In this document: positions 9,721-17,218 of the stretch, one piece after another
How the letters are laid out: every line of letters starts with the position of its first letter
Numbering within the stretch: position 1 is the stretch's first letter
Source of the DNA: Embleya sp051903075
GTDB taxonomy: Bacteria; Actinomycetota; Actinomycetes; Streptomycetales; Streptomycetaceae
Length of the DNA stretch: 64,000 bases
Assembly: GCF_051903075.1 (NCBI RefSeq)
Contig: NZ_CP182422.1
Coordinates: forward strand, 2,728,001 to 2,792,000
Direction of reading: 5' to 3'
Made by a program: the position numbers and the translations under genes
The notes under the pieces: model-generated
Told to the model about the DNA's origin: nothing
Database searches by the model: none
The model's input: only the letters and a program-made list of their open reading frames with translations

Positions 9721-10365
9721 TCAGCCGGTGACGCGGTCCGGGTCCAGCGCGCTGTCGAAGCGGGTGACCCGGAAGAACTCGCCGGCGACGTCGTAGTCGA
9801 AGATCAACGCGGTGTTGCCGGAGACCAGCCCACTCTCGTCGGTACGGACCTGGAGGAGCGCGGTCGAGCCGTCCTCGGCCCGGACCTCGGCCTGACCGAA
9901 GTCGTGGCCCACCCGACCGGTCCGGATCAGACAGGTACGACCGACGAAGTCGGCCCGCAGGGAGGGCCGTTCGGGCTTCAGGAAGCGGTGGCCCAGGGCC
10001 CGCGCGAGGCGCGCGGCCAACCATCCGGCACCGAGCGCCGCGGGGAGCGCCGCGGCGCGCAGCCACCACCGCTCGGTCAGCGCGGTACCGACCAGGCAGC
10101 AGAACCAGGTCACGGCGATCGCGAACGAGATCGTCACCGTGACCGGGACACCGGCGGTGTCGCCCGGGCCGTGGTCCCCATGGCCCCCGTGACCGTCATG
10201 ACCCCCGTGGGCCCAGTGCCCGCCATGATGACCACCCCCGGGGCCGCCATGGCCCACGGCGACACCGCCGATCAACACCAGCAGCCAGTAGGCCGCCACC
10301 ACGACGAGCGCGAAGCTGAACAGGACGGCGGGAAACGCCAGTGCCGCCCGCACGAAATCCCCCAC
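9721..10365 (-). CDS. YqiJ-like membrane protein with C-terminal OB fold
   Basis: A 214-residue protein. A hydrophobic helix (about 8-38) is followed by a His/Gly-rich loop (about 39-70, with repeated GGH and HGG), two more helices (about 75-125) and a soluble beta domain (about 140-205) resembling the NfeD/YqiJ OB fold. NfeD and YqiJ proteins partner flotillins in many bacteria, which fits the flotillin gene 134 bases downstream. The His-rich loop could bind metal, but it is low-complexity and may only be a linker. Expected location is the cytoplasmic membrane with the OB fold inside. Confidence 0.75.
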   Translation of the reverse strand: MGDFVRAALAFPAVLFSFALVVVAAYWLLVLIGGVAVGHGGPGGGHHGGHWAHGGHDGHGGHGDHGPGDTAGVPVTVTISFAIAVTWFCCLVGTALTERWWLRAAALPAALGAGWLAARLARALGHRFLKPERPSLRADFVGRTCLIRTGRVGHDFGQAEVRAEDGSTALLQVRTDESGLVSGNTALIFDYDVAGEFFRVTRFDSALDPDRVTG

Positions 10366-10490
10366 CGTCCCACCCCCTCGGCCTGTCGTGCGCCGTCATG
10401 GTGGCACCGTCGCGGACCCGCGCGCATTGCCGGAAGCCGGCAGTGTTGATGGCTCCTTGACGTCCGATCCGCGACCCGGGGAAAGCCCGG

Positions 10491-11600
10491 TCAAAGGGGG
10501 GTACCCGGCCAGCCCAGGACGCGGGCGCCGAGCGCGGCGGTCTCCAGGGTGTAGCGCTGCAACGCGTCGCCCGGGTCGTATCCGGTCAGCGTCCGGATCC
10601 GCTCCAGCCGATAGGAGAGCGTGCGTACGCTGATCCGCAGCCGGCGGGCGGCCTCGGCGTTGACGTAGCCCGCCGCCGCGCAGGCCGTGATCGTCTCCAG
10701 GAGCGGGGCCGCGCCGCCGCGCGCGTGCACCAGCGGGCCGAGCGCGGTGCGCACCAGATCGGCCATCGCCGCCCGGTCGCGCAGCAGTACCGGGAAGACC
10801 AGCAGATCGGCGGCGTCGAGCACCGGGCCCGGCAGGTCCAGCCGCTCGGCCAGGTCGAGCGCGCCCAGCGCCTCCTCGTAGGACAGCACGACCCCGCCCG
10901 CACCCGAGTGCGATCGGCCCAGGGCGACCCGATCAGCGCTCTCCCGGCCACCGCCCGACCAGGTCGCGTGCTTGGCGAAGGCGGCGAGCACCGGCCGTTC
11001 GTCGTCCGGCGCGATGCACACCAGTCGGCCGCCCTTGGTGGTCAGCAGCACGTCGCGTTCGCCGAATCGACCGATCAGCTCGCGCTCGACCCGGCGGACC
11101 AGCGGGTGCGCCTCGTCGTACGACACCTCGCCCACCGCCACCGCGACCGCGTGCGCGCGGGCCAGCCGCAGCCCGAACCGCTCGGCGCGCTCGGCGAGTC
11201 GGCCCGGATCGCTGCGGCCGTACAGCAGGTCGTCGATGAACTCGCGGCGGGCGGCTTCCTCCTGGCGGACCGCCAACCGCTGGGCCCGCTCGTGGCCGGC
11301 GCCCAGCGCGGTGATCGCCGCCTCCGACGCGGTCAGCACCGCCTCGCCCGCCCGGGCCGCCTCGCCCACGCTGCCCGCGCGGGCGATGCCCGGCAGCGTG
11401 GTCCACACCCGGCGGGTCTCGCGCAGGTACAGGTCGACCAGCGCGCGCCAGTGGTGTCCGGCCTCCGCCGCCCGCTCGCCGAGGTCGGCCAGCACGTCCA
11501 ACTCGGCGCGCCGCAACAACCGCCCCGTGGTCGAGATCTCGCCGAGCAGTTCGGCCCAGTCGTGCAGGAACTCGGCGGATATCCCGTCGTCGCTCTTCAC
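10491..11600 (-). CDS. PucR/CdaR-type transcriptional regulator
   Basis: A 369-residue protein. The C-terminus holds the PucR helix-turn-helix (about 315-358, AAGYVNAEAARRLRISVRTL, then SYRLERI). The centre is a GGDEF-like fold usual in this family, and the N-terminal 120 residues are helical. The frame stays open to 11705; the GTG at 11600 is preferred because a purine-rich stretch (GGGGGAAAAAGG) lies just upstream and homologous proteins start in this region. Family members sense a metabolite and regulate a nearby pathway, but here the neighbours (flotillin module on one side, RdgB on the other) give no clear target, and self-regulation is possible. Confidence 0.82.
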   Translation of the reverse strand: MKSDDGISAEFLHDWAELLGEISTTGRLLRRAELDVLADLGERAAEAGHHWRALVDLYLRETRRVWTTLPGIARAGSVGEAARAGEAVLTASEAAITALGAGHERAQRLAVRQEEAARREFIDDLLYGRSDPGRLAERAERFGLRLARAHAVAVAVGEVSYDEAHPLVRRVERELIGRFGERDVLLTTKGGRLVCIAPDDERPVLAAFAKHATWSGGGRESADRVALGRSHSGAGGVVLSYEEALGALDLAERLDLPGPVLDAADLLVFPVLLRDRAAMADLVRTALGPLVHARGGAAPLLETITACAAAGYVNAEAARRLRISVRTLSYRLERIRTLTGYDPGDALQRYTLETAALGARVLGWPGTPL

Positions 11601-11724
11601 GCCTTTTTCCCCCGTACCCCGTAGCCCCGCTTCGCTGCCGGAAATCCGGCACGAAGACGCTACCAACCTTGCCGAATCCCGGCAGGGACGGGCGGATGCG
11701 GGCACGGGCAGCCGGGTGCGGTGG

Positions 11725-12327
11725 TCAGCCGATCAGCTCGGCCACGATCGGGGCCAGTGCGCGAAACGCCTTGCCCCGGTGGCTGATCGCGTTCTTCTCG
11801 GCGGCGGTCAACTCGGCGGCGGTGCGGGTGTCGCCGGCCACCCGAAGGATCGGGTCGTAGCCGAAGCCGCCGGTGCCGCGCGGCTCGCGGGTCAGCGTGC
11901 CCTCGAACCGGCCCTCGACCACCCGCTCGGTGCCGTCGGGCAGCGCGAGCGCCGCCGCGCACGCGAACCACGCCTCGCGGTGTTCGTCGGCGATGTCGGA
12001 CAGTTGGGCGAGCAGCAGCCGCAGGTTGGCCGAGTCGTCGCCGTGCGTACCGGCCCAGCGGGCGGAGAAGATCCCGGGCATCCCGTTGAGCGCGGCCACG
12101 CACAGGCCCGAGTCGTCGGCGATCGCCGGGAGCCCGGTGGCCCGCGCGATGGCGTGCGCCTTGAGCAGCGCGTTGGCCGCGAAGGTGAGCCCCGTCTCGG
12201 GCACGTCGGGCACGTCGGGGTAGGCGTCCATCCCGACGAGTTCGACGTCGAGTCCGACGTCCGCGAGGACCTGCCGGAGTTCGACGACCTTGTTGGCATT
12301 GCGCGTGGCGAGTACGAGACGGCTCAT
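11725..12327 (-). CDS. rdgB: Non-canonical purine NTP pyrophosphatase (RdgB/HAM1)
   Basis: A 200-residue enzyme that hydrolyses dITP, dXTP and XTP to monophosphates, keeping deaminated purines out of DNA. All signature motifs are present: N-terminal SRLVLATRNANKV, the metal and base site DDSGLCVAALNG (about 68-79), GTGGFGYDPI (about 147-156) and C-terminal SHRGKAFRAL. The ATG at 12327 places the LATRNANK strand at the expected N-terminus; an upstream in-frame start would add ten unrelated residues. In actinobacteria rdgB normally follows rph directly; here a cupin gene and a small exported-protein gene separate them. Confidence 0.96.
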   Translation of the reverse strand: MSRLVLATRNANKVVELRQVLADVGLDVELVGMDAYPDVPDVPETGLTFAANALLKAHAIARATGLPAIADDSGLCVAALNGMPGIFSARWAGTHGDDSANLRLLLAQLSDIADEHREAWFACAAALALPDGTERVVEGRFEGTLTREPRGTGGFGYDPILRVAGDTRTAAELTAAEKNAISHRGKAFRALAPIVAELIG

Positions 12328-12430
12328 GGCGCAAAGCCTAGGGTCGCCGCTCGCCACCGGCCGAACCGGGCGTGCGCGTCACCCCGTCCGGGCGCGGGCG
12401 CCCGGATCGCCGCTTCGTCGGTGAGCGCGA

Positions 12431-12781
12431 CTACTTGGCGTAGTCGTGGATATTGCCGGCGAAGTCGAAGACCAGCGCGGCCTCGTCGCCGACGACCCAC
12501 GCGTCGTGGCCGGGGTCGCAGACGAAGACGTCGCCCGCCGTCAGGTCCTTCTCCTCACCGTCGTCCATGCGGATGTGCATGTGTCCCTGGGCGACGTAAC
12601 CGTTGTGGTGGAACTGGCAAGTGTCGGTCCCGGCGATGGGCCCGACGTCCTGCGACCATCGCCAGCCCGGCTCGAATCGGGCAACGCCGAAATCGACACC
12701 TTCCAGACTGACCACGTCCAGGTGACCGTGCGGTATGTCGCGGCTCTCGTCGGCTTCGTTGATCGATCGCACAGCGAGCAT
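12431..12781 (-). CDS. Small cupin-domain protein
   Basis: A 116-residue single-domain cupin. The metal-site region reads CQFHHNGYVAQGHMHIRMDDG (about 52-72), with clustered histidines and a following Glu-rich turn, and the second cupin motif is DVFVCDPGHDAWVVGDE (about 83-99). Small cupins of this shape include metal-dependent isomerases, sugar-binding proteins and quercetinase-like proteins; nothing here selects one. The start at 12781 has GGAGATGATCC just upstream. It lies between the exported-protein gene and rdgB on the same strand with gaps under 110 bases, so co-transcription with either is possible. Confidence 0.85.
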   Translation of the reverse strand: MLAVRSINEADESRDIPHGHLDVVSLEGVDFGVARFEPGWRWSQDVGPIAGTDTCQFHHNGYVAQGHMHIRMDDGEEKDLTAGDVFVCDPGHDAWVVGDEAALVFDFAGNIHDYAK

Positions 12782-12860
12782 GGTGGATCATCTCCTTCGG
12801 AGGTCACCACTTCCATCCTGCGCCTCGGCGCGGACGATCGCGAGCGCGCCGCGGCGCGAG

Positions 12861-13259
12861 CTACTTGACGCAGATCGTGGTCAGGTTCTTCGCGCCGTTG
12901 ATCAGCGGCTGCACGTCGCTCGCGCTGAGGTTGCCGCCGTTGGCTGCCTTCGTGCTGAGCTGGGTGATCACGTCGCCCAGGCCGTTCGCGGCGTTCTTCG
13001 CGTCGTCGGAGTCCAGGTCCTTGGTCTTGTCGTTCAAGGTCTTCTGGAGGTTGTCGAGCGCCTTGCGGGCGGCGGGCGGGTCGTTCAGCACCTTGCCGAG
13101 ATCGGAGACATCGTTGGTGAGGTTCATGGCCAGTTCGGCACACGAGATCGCCTTCTGCGCCTCGCTGCACGCGGCGGTGGCGAACAACGCGCCCGCCATG
13201 GCGGTGGCGGCGATCGTAACGCGCAGGACCCGGCGCGGACGGTACGTGGCGCGGAACAT
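12861..13259 (-). CDS. Small exported protein, possible lipoprotein
   Basis: A 132-residue protein. A basic start (MFRATYRPRRVLR) leads into a hydrophobic stretch ending LFATAACSEAQ, so the signal peptide could be cut by signal peptidase II at Cys32 or by signal peptidase I near AAC; the lipobox (T-A-A-C) is weak. The mature part is helical and polar (about 35-132), with Asn/Asp/Lys-rich amphipathic segments and a second Cys (CVK) at the C-terminus. That second Cys could pair with the Cys in AISCAEL, which would argue against lipidation. I do not recognise a named family. It interrupts the usual rph-rdgB adjacency. Confidence 0.8.
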   Translation of the reverse strand: MFRATYRPRRVLRVTIAATAMAGALFATAACSEAQKAISCAELAMNLTNDVSDLGKVLNDPPAARKALDNLQKTLNDKTKDLDSDDAKNAANGLGDVITQLSTKAANGGNLSASDVQPLINGAKNLTTICVK

Positions 13260-13387
13260 GGTGCTCCTCGTCAGAGACGGGCCGTCGGGCCCGGTCGTGG
13301 CTGCCGCTGATCGGGATGACCAGGTGCCATGACCGTACTGGTGTCCGGGGCCGCGCCGGGCCGACGGTCGCACACCCGGTGCGTGTC

Positions 13388-13414
13388 GGTTGCGTGTACG
13401 TGACACTCGCAACC
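13388..13414. promoter_or_regulatory. Inverted repeat upstream of the small exported-protein gene
   Basis: Perfect 7-bp arms GGTTGCG (13388-13394) and CGCAACC (13408-13414) flank a 13-base centre; allowing one bulge, the symmetry extends inward as TGT/ACA. It lies about 130 bases upstream of the exported-protein start codon, downstream of rph. It could be a regulator-binding site or an RNA hairpin ending the rph transcript. No T-run follows, so an operator is slightly preferred. Confidence 0.35.
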
Positions 13415-13541
13415 GGCGCGTGACCACCGTTTGCCACGGTATGCCGGGAACACCCTCTCAGGGCACCGCCATTGCCTCCCCGCAGGCCCCGGGACCCGAG
13501 GTCTGGGCCCCGCGGCCCCGGGGGCTCCGCCGCTCGGTCGC

Positions 13542-14267
13542 TCAGCCCTCCAGGGCGCGCTGCTGAAGCCCCGTCAGTTCCGCGCAGCCTCGGGCGCCCA
13601 GGTCCAGCAGATTGTTGAGCAGCGCCCGATCGAAAGGCTCCTTCTCCGCGGTGCCCTGCACCTCGACGAAGCGCCCGTCCCCCGTGCAGACGATGTTCAT
13701 GTCGGTCTCGGCCCGCACGTCCTCCTCGTACGGGAGGTCGAGCATCGGCACCCCGTCGATGATCCCGACGCTGACCGCCGCCACCGACCCGATCAGCGGG
13801 TTGGCGCCCTTGCGGGTGAGCTTGTGCTCGCGCGCCCAGGCCACCGCGTCGGCGAGCGCGACATAGGCCCCGGTGATCGCCGCGGTCCGGGTGCCGCCGT
13901 CCGCCTGGAGCACGTCGCAGTCCAGGTGGATGGTGGTCTCGCCGAGCGCCTTGGTGTCGATCACCGCACGCAGCGAGCGGCCGATCAGCCGCGAGATCTC
14001 GTGGGTACGCCCGCCGATCCGGCCCTTGACCGACTCGCGGTCGCCGCGGGTGTGGGTGGCGCGCGGCAACATCGAGTATTCGGCGGTCACCCAGCCCTCG
14101 CCGCTGCCCTTGCGCCAGCGCGGCACACCCTCGGTGACGCTGGCGGCGACCAGGACGCGGGTACGGCCGAACTCGACGAGGACCGAGCCCTCGGCGTGGT
14201 CGAGCCACTTGCGCTGGAAGCCGATGGGGCGGAGCTGCTCGGGGGTACGGCCGTCTACTCGTGACAT
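13542..14267 (-). CDS. rph: Ribonuclease PH
   Basis: A 241-residue phosphorolytic 3'-5' exoribonuclease that trims tRNA 3' ends using phosphate. Family signatures are clear: N-terminal RVDGRTPEQLRPIGF, the phosphate-site region RATHTRGDRESVKGRIGGRT (about 70-89) and the acidic catalytic segment containing DCDVLQADGGTRTAAITGAY (about 114-133). Length is normal for the hexameric enzyme. It lies 52 bases downstream of the metallo-beta-lactamase-fold gene in the conserved actinobacterial order, so they probably share a transcript. Confidence 0.97.
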   Translation of the reverse strand: MSRVDGRTPEQLRPIGFQRKWLDHAEGSVLVEFGRTRVLVAASVTEGVPRWRKGSGEGWVTAEYSMLPRATHTRGDRESVKGRIGGRTHEISRLIGRSLRAVIDTKALGETTIHLDCDVLQADGGTRTAAITGAYVALADAVAWAREHKLTRKGANPLIGSVAAVSVGIIDGVPMLDLPYEEDVRAETDMNIVCTGDGRFVEVQGTAEKEPFDRALLNNLLDLGARGCAELTGLQQRALEG

Positions 14268-14319
14268 GCCTCCAGCCTAAGCCGTGGCAGGTGCCGGTCC
14301 GGACCGCCCGGCGCCGGGT

Positions 14320-15075
14320 TCAGACCGTGTGCGAGGCATCCGGCAGGGCCAGGTCGACGGCGCCGCTGAAGGTCTTGCGGGCGTCGTCGAGATTGCGCTC
14401 GCGACTGGTCCACGGCGGGATGTGGGTGAGCAACAGCCGCCCCACACCCGCCCGTTCGGCATGCTCGCCGGCCTGCCGGCCGTTCAGGTGCACGTGCGGC
14501 AGGTCTTCTCGGCCGTGCTCGAACGACGCCTCGCACAGCAGCAGGTCGGCGCCGCGCGAGATGCGCACCAGGTCGTCGCTGACCCCGGTGTCGCCGGAGT
14601 AGACCAGCGATCGCCCGCCCGCCTCGATCCGGAACGCGTAGGACTCGACGGGGTGCGGCATGCGGTCGGCGGTGATCCGGAAGGGGCCCACGTCGAAGGT
14701 GCCGGTGACCACCGTGCGGAAGTCGAACACCTCGGCCATGCGCCCGTTGTCGATCGCGCCCTCGACGTCGTAGGCGCGCGCGATCCGCTCGTGCGTATCG
14801 GCCGGCCCGTAGACCGCCAGCCGGGGCAACTCCCCCGCCGGGCAGTACTTGCGGGCCACGAAGTAGCAGGCGAGGTCGAGGCAGTGGTCGGCGTGCAGGT
14901 GGCTGAGCAGTACGGCGTCGATCGAGCCGAGCGTGGCATGGCGCTGGAGGGCGCCGAGCGCGCCGTTGCCGAGATCGACCAGGATCCGCACCCCGTCGGC
15001 CTCCAGGAGGTAGCACGAGCAGGGGCTGTCCGGTCCGGGAAAGCTGCCGGAACACCCGACGACGGTAAGTTTCAC
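14320..15075 (-). CDS. MBL-fold metal-dependent phosphodiesterase-like hydrolase
   Basis: A 251-residue metallo-beta-lactamase-fold protein. The di-metal motif is HLHADHCLD (about 59-67), with further ligands in MPHPVESYAFR, YSGDTG (about 170) and the C-terminal LTHIPPW. It belongs to the RNase Z-like group conserved next to rph in actinobacteria; the mycobacterial homologue Rv1339 has been described as a cyclic nucleotide phosphodiesterase, so a role in cyclic nucleotide or RNA turnover is plausible but inferred. The GTG start at 15075 overlaps the TGA of the small upstream ORF (TGA at 15074-15072), an arrangement that suggests translational coupling. Confidence 0.9.
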   Translation of the reverse strand: MKLTVVGCSGSFPGPDSPCSCYLLEADGVRILVDLGNGALGALQRHATLGSIDAVLLSHLHADHCLDLACYFVARKYCPAGELPRLAVYGPADTHERIARAYDVEGAIDNGRMAEVFDFRTVVTGTFDVGPFRITADRMPHPVESYAFRIEAGGRSLVYSGDTGVSDDLVRISRGADLLLCEASFEHGREDLPHVHLNGRQAGEHAERAGVGRLLLTHIPPWTSRERNLDDARKTFSGAVDLALPDASHTV

Positions 15076-15302
15076 GCGAGCGCTCCGAACACGTCGACGC
15101 CGGCGACCCCGAGCACGTCCCGCAGCGGCCGACCGGCCACATGCGGCGACCGCTCGAACCCGGTCCGGGCCACGGGAGGGCCACCGACCCCGGGATCGAC
15201 GATCCCGCTCGGCGCGCCGCTGGATACGAACACCACCCCCCGAGAGTACGCAGAGACCCCCCACGCGCCCCCACACAACGCCCCCGGAGTAACCGACGTC
15301 AT
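15072..15302 (-). CDS. Small ORF coupled to the MBL-fold gene, possible murI remnant
   Basis: A 76-residue frame from an ATG at 15302 (in-frame GTGs lie downstream). Its stop overlaps the MBL-fold start by two bases, the main evidence that it is translated. The product matches nothing I recognise. It sits exactly where glutamate racemase (murI) is expected in actinobacterial murI-MBL-rph-rdgB clusters, and the string GIVDPGVGGPPVAR loosely recalls the MurI N-terminal motif DSGxGGxTVA. None of the catalytic cysteines or the rest of the enzyme is present. It may be a decayed murI start, a leader ORF that only couples translation, or chance. Confidence 0.35.
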   Translation of the reverse strand: MTSVTPGALCGGAWGVSAYSRGVVFVSSGAPSGIVDPGVGGPPVARTGFERSPHVAGRPLRDVLGVAGVDVFGALA

Positions 15303-15367
15303 ACCGCCCGCCCCACCCGAGCACCGGCGGACGGCGGGAAAGCCGACGACCGTCCGCTTCGGCAGCG

Positions 15368-16342
15368 TCAGGGGACGAGCAGGATCCGCCCGAGTTGGGC
15401 GCGTTCTTCCAGCAGTCGGTGGGCCTGTACCGCCTCGGTCAGCGGGAGGGTCGTGTGGACCGCCACGCGCAGCCGGCCCGACGCCAGGTGTTCGGCGAGT
15501 TCGGCCACTTCCTCGCGGGCCCGTTCGGGGGCGGCGGCGCGCCAGGCCAGGAGGGAGAAGCCGGCCACGGACCGGAGGGCGAACAGGTCGGTGAGCGCGA
15601 TGCCGGACACGTCGCCGCTCGCCGCGCCGTAGGCCACGACCCGACCGAACGGCGCCACCACGTCGAAGCCGCGGCGCAGGATGTCCCCGCCCACCGAGTC
15701 CAGCACGACGTCCACGCCACCGGGCACGACCTCCCGCACCCGCTCCGGCCAGTCGGCGGCGCCGTAGTCGACGGCGAAGTCGGCGCCGTACGCCCGGACG
15801 AAGTCGAACTTGGCGGCCGACCCGACGGCGGCGACGACCGTACCGGCGCCGAGCAATTTGGCCAGTTGCACGACGAGGTGGCCGATCCCCCCGGCGGCGG
15901 CGTGCACCAACACCGTCTCGCCCGGGGCCAGTCGCCCGGTCCGCACCGCCCGCAACGCCACCGGCGCGGCCAGCGGCAGCGCGCTCGCCGCGCCGGCGTC
16001 GAGCCCGTCGGGCACCGCCACCGCCCACTCGGCGTCGGCGAGCACGAAGTCGGCGAACGCGTCCTCCGCCAACGCGGCCACCCGCGCGCCGACCGGCGGC
16101 CCGCCCACCCCCGGGCCGAGCGCTTCGACCCGGCCCACCACGTCACCGGTGAGCACCCCGGGCAACGGCCGCCCGAACAGCGGACCGGCGGCGGGCCCGC
16201 GGCGGAACCGGGTGTCGACGAAGTTGGCACCGATCGCCTCGCTCCGGATCAGCACCTGTCCCGGTCCGGGCGTCGGCACGTCGGCCTCCTCCACGGTGAG
16301 GACTTCCGGATCGCCGTACTCGTGATAGCGGACTCGTCGCAT
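15368..16342 (-). CDS. Zinc-type alcohol dehydrogenase-like NADPH:quinone oxidoreductase
   Basis: A 324-residue medium-chain dehydrogenase/reductase of the quinone oxidoreductase (QorA) branch. It opens with a GroES-like domain (MRRVRYHEYGDPEVL, GANFVDTRFRRG) and has the Rossmann motif AAAGGIGHLVVQLAKLLGA (about 140-158). No structural or catalytic zinc cysteines are visible, as expected for this branch. It should reduce quinones or related enones with NADPH. The ATG at 16342 has GGAGGGTCC directly upstream; the frame's earlier starts lie inside the control region. It is transcribed away from the TetR regulator across two operator-like repeats, so repression by that regulator is likely. Confidence 0.93.
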   Translation of the reverse strand: MRRVRYHEYGDPEVLTVEEADVPTPGPGQVLIRSEAIGANFVDTRFRRGPAAGPLFGRPLPGVLTGDVVGRVEALGPGVGGPPVGARVAALAEDAFADFVLADAEWAVAVPDGLDAGAASALPLAAPVALRAVRTGRLAPGETVLVHAAAGGIGHLVVQLAKLLGAGTVVAAVGSAAKFDFVRAYGADFAVDYGAADWPERVREVVPGGVDVVLDSVGGDILRRGFDVVAPFGRVVAYGAASGDVSGIALTDLFALRSVAGFSLLAWRAAAPERAREEVAELAEHLASGRLRVAVHTTLPLTEAVQAHRLLEERAQLGRILLVP

Positions 16343-16395
16343 TGGACCCTCCGGGCGGCAGGAGAACATGGTGGATACTCGACCCGGCACCAAAA

Positions 16396-16446
16396 TGGAC
16401 CGCCGGTCAAGTTGACTCTGAATGTACTGGACCGCCGGTCAAGTTG
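16396..16446. promoter_or_regulatory. Paired operators between quinone reductase and TetR genes
   Basis: The 19-mer TGGACCGCCGGTCAAGTTG occurs twice, at 16396-16414 and 16428-16446. Each copy holds the 11-bp palindrome GACCGCCGGTC (16398-16408 and 16430-16440). Centre-to-centre distance is 32 bp, about three helical turns, so both sites face the same side of the DNA. The block lies in the 143-base gap between the two divergent start codons. This is the classic layout for a TetR-family regulator controlling itself and its divergent target. Confidence 0.75.
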
Positions 16447-16485
16447 TCCATGGATCACCAGCCTCGACCAGTGATGAGGAACGCG

Positions 16486-17103
16486 ATGCCCGAAACCCCC
16501 ACCGACCGCCCGGAACGTGCCGACGCGGCCCGCAACCGGCGCGCGATCCTGCGCGCCACCGAGGAGCTGCTGGCCCGGCACCGCCCGGAGCAGATCTCGA
16601 TGGAGCAGGTCGCCGCGGCGGCGGGCGTCGGGAAGGGCACGGTGTTCCACCGCTTCGGCACCCGGATGGGCCTGATGGAGGCCCTGATGGCGGAGCGCGC
16701 ACTCGCCCTGACCGAGGCGGTCACCACCGGTCCGCCGCCGCTCGGCCCCGGCGCCCCGCCCGGGGAGCGCCTGCTCGCCTTCCTCGACGCCATCGTCGAC
16801 GTGGTCGCCCGCAACAAGGGCCTGATGGCCGCGCTCGGCCACGCCGCGAGCACCACCCCGAAACCGGCCGCCGACCCCGCCGAGGACCCGCGCACCGCAC
16901 ACCCGGTCTATGGGTTCTGGCACGGACACATCGCCGACCTGCTCGCCGCCCGCCGCCCCGACCTCGACGCCGAGACGCAGGCCCACCTCCTGCTCGCCGG
17001 TTTGCAGAGCCGATCGGTGTTGCGCCTGCTCGAACAGGGCGAGGGCGAACGGGTCGCCGCCGCCGTACGCACCCTGGCCGAAGCGCTGCTCACCGCCGCC
17101 TGA
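16486..17103 (+). CDS. TetR-family transcriptional repressor
   Basis: A 205-residue regulator. The N-terminal helix-turn-helix spans about 18-60 (RRAILRATEELLARHRPEQI, then MEQVAAAAGVGKGTVFHRFG); the C-terminal 130 residues form the variable ligand-binding domain. The ATG at 16486 is chosen over one at 16474 because GAGGA lies at the right distance (16476-16480). It is divergent from the quinone oxidoreductase gene with two palindromic sites between them. The natural ligand is probably an electrophile or quinone handled by that enzyme, by analogy with similar pairs; this is inference. Confidence 0.92.
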   Translation: MPETPTDRPERADAARNRRAILRATEELLARHRPEQISMEQVAAAAGVGKGTVFHRFGTRMGLMEALMAERALALTEAVTTGPPPLGPGAPPGERLLAFLDAIVDVVARNKGLMAALGHAASTTPKPAADPAEDPRTAHPVYGFWHGHIADLLAARRPDLDAETQAHLLLAGLQSRSVLRLLEQGEGERVAAAVRTLAEALLTAA

Positions 17104-17124
17104 ACACCCACGCCCCCCAACGCG

Positions 17125-17178
17125 TCGAGGCCGCCTCCACACCCCCGGCGCGAACCGGGAGGCGGGAAGCGGCCTCGA
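17125..17178. terminator. Hairpin terminator between tetR and cysM
   Basis: Perfect 10-bp arms TCGAGGCCGC (17125-17134) and GCGGCCTCGA (17169-17178) enclose a partly paired interior (CCTCC / GGAGG). It sits in the 115-base gap between two convergent genes and is likely bidirectional. Confidence 0.65.
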
Positions 17179-17218
17179 TACGAGAACAGAGAACAAGAAC
17201 AAAGAGCGAACAGGAACC

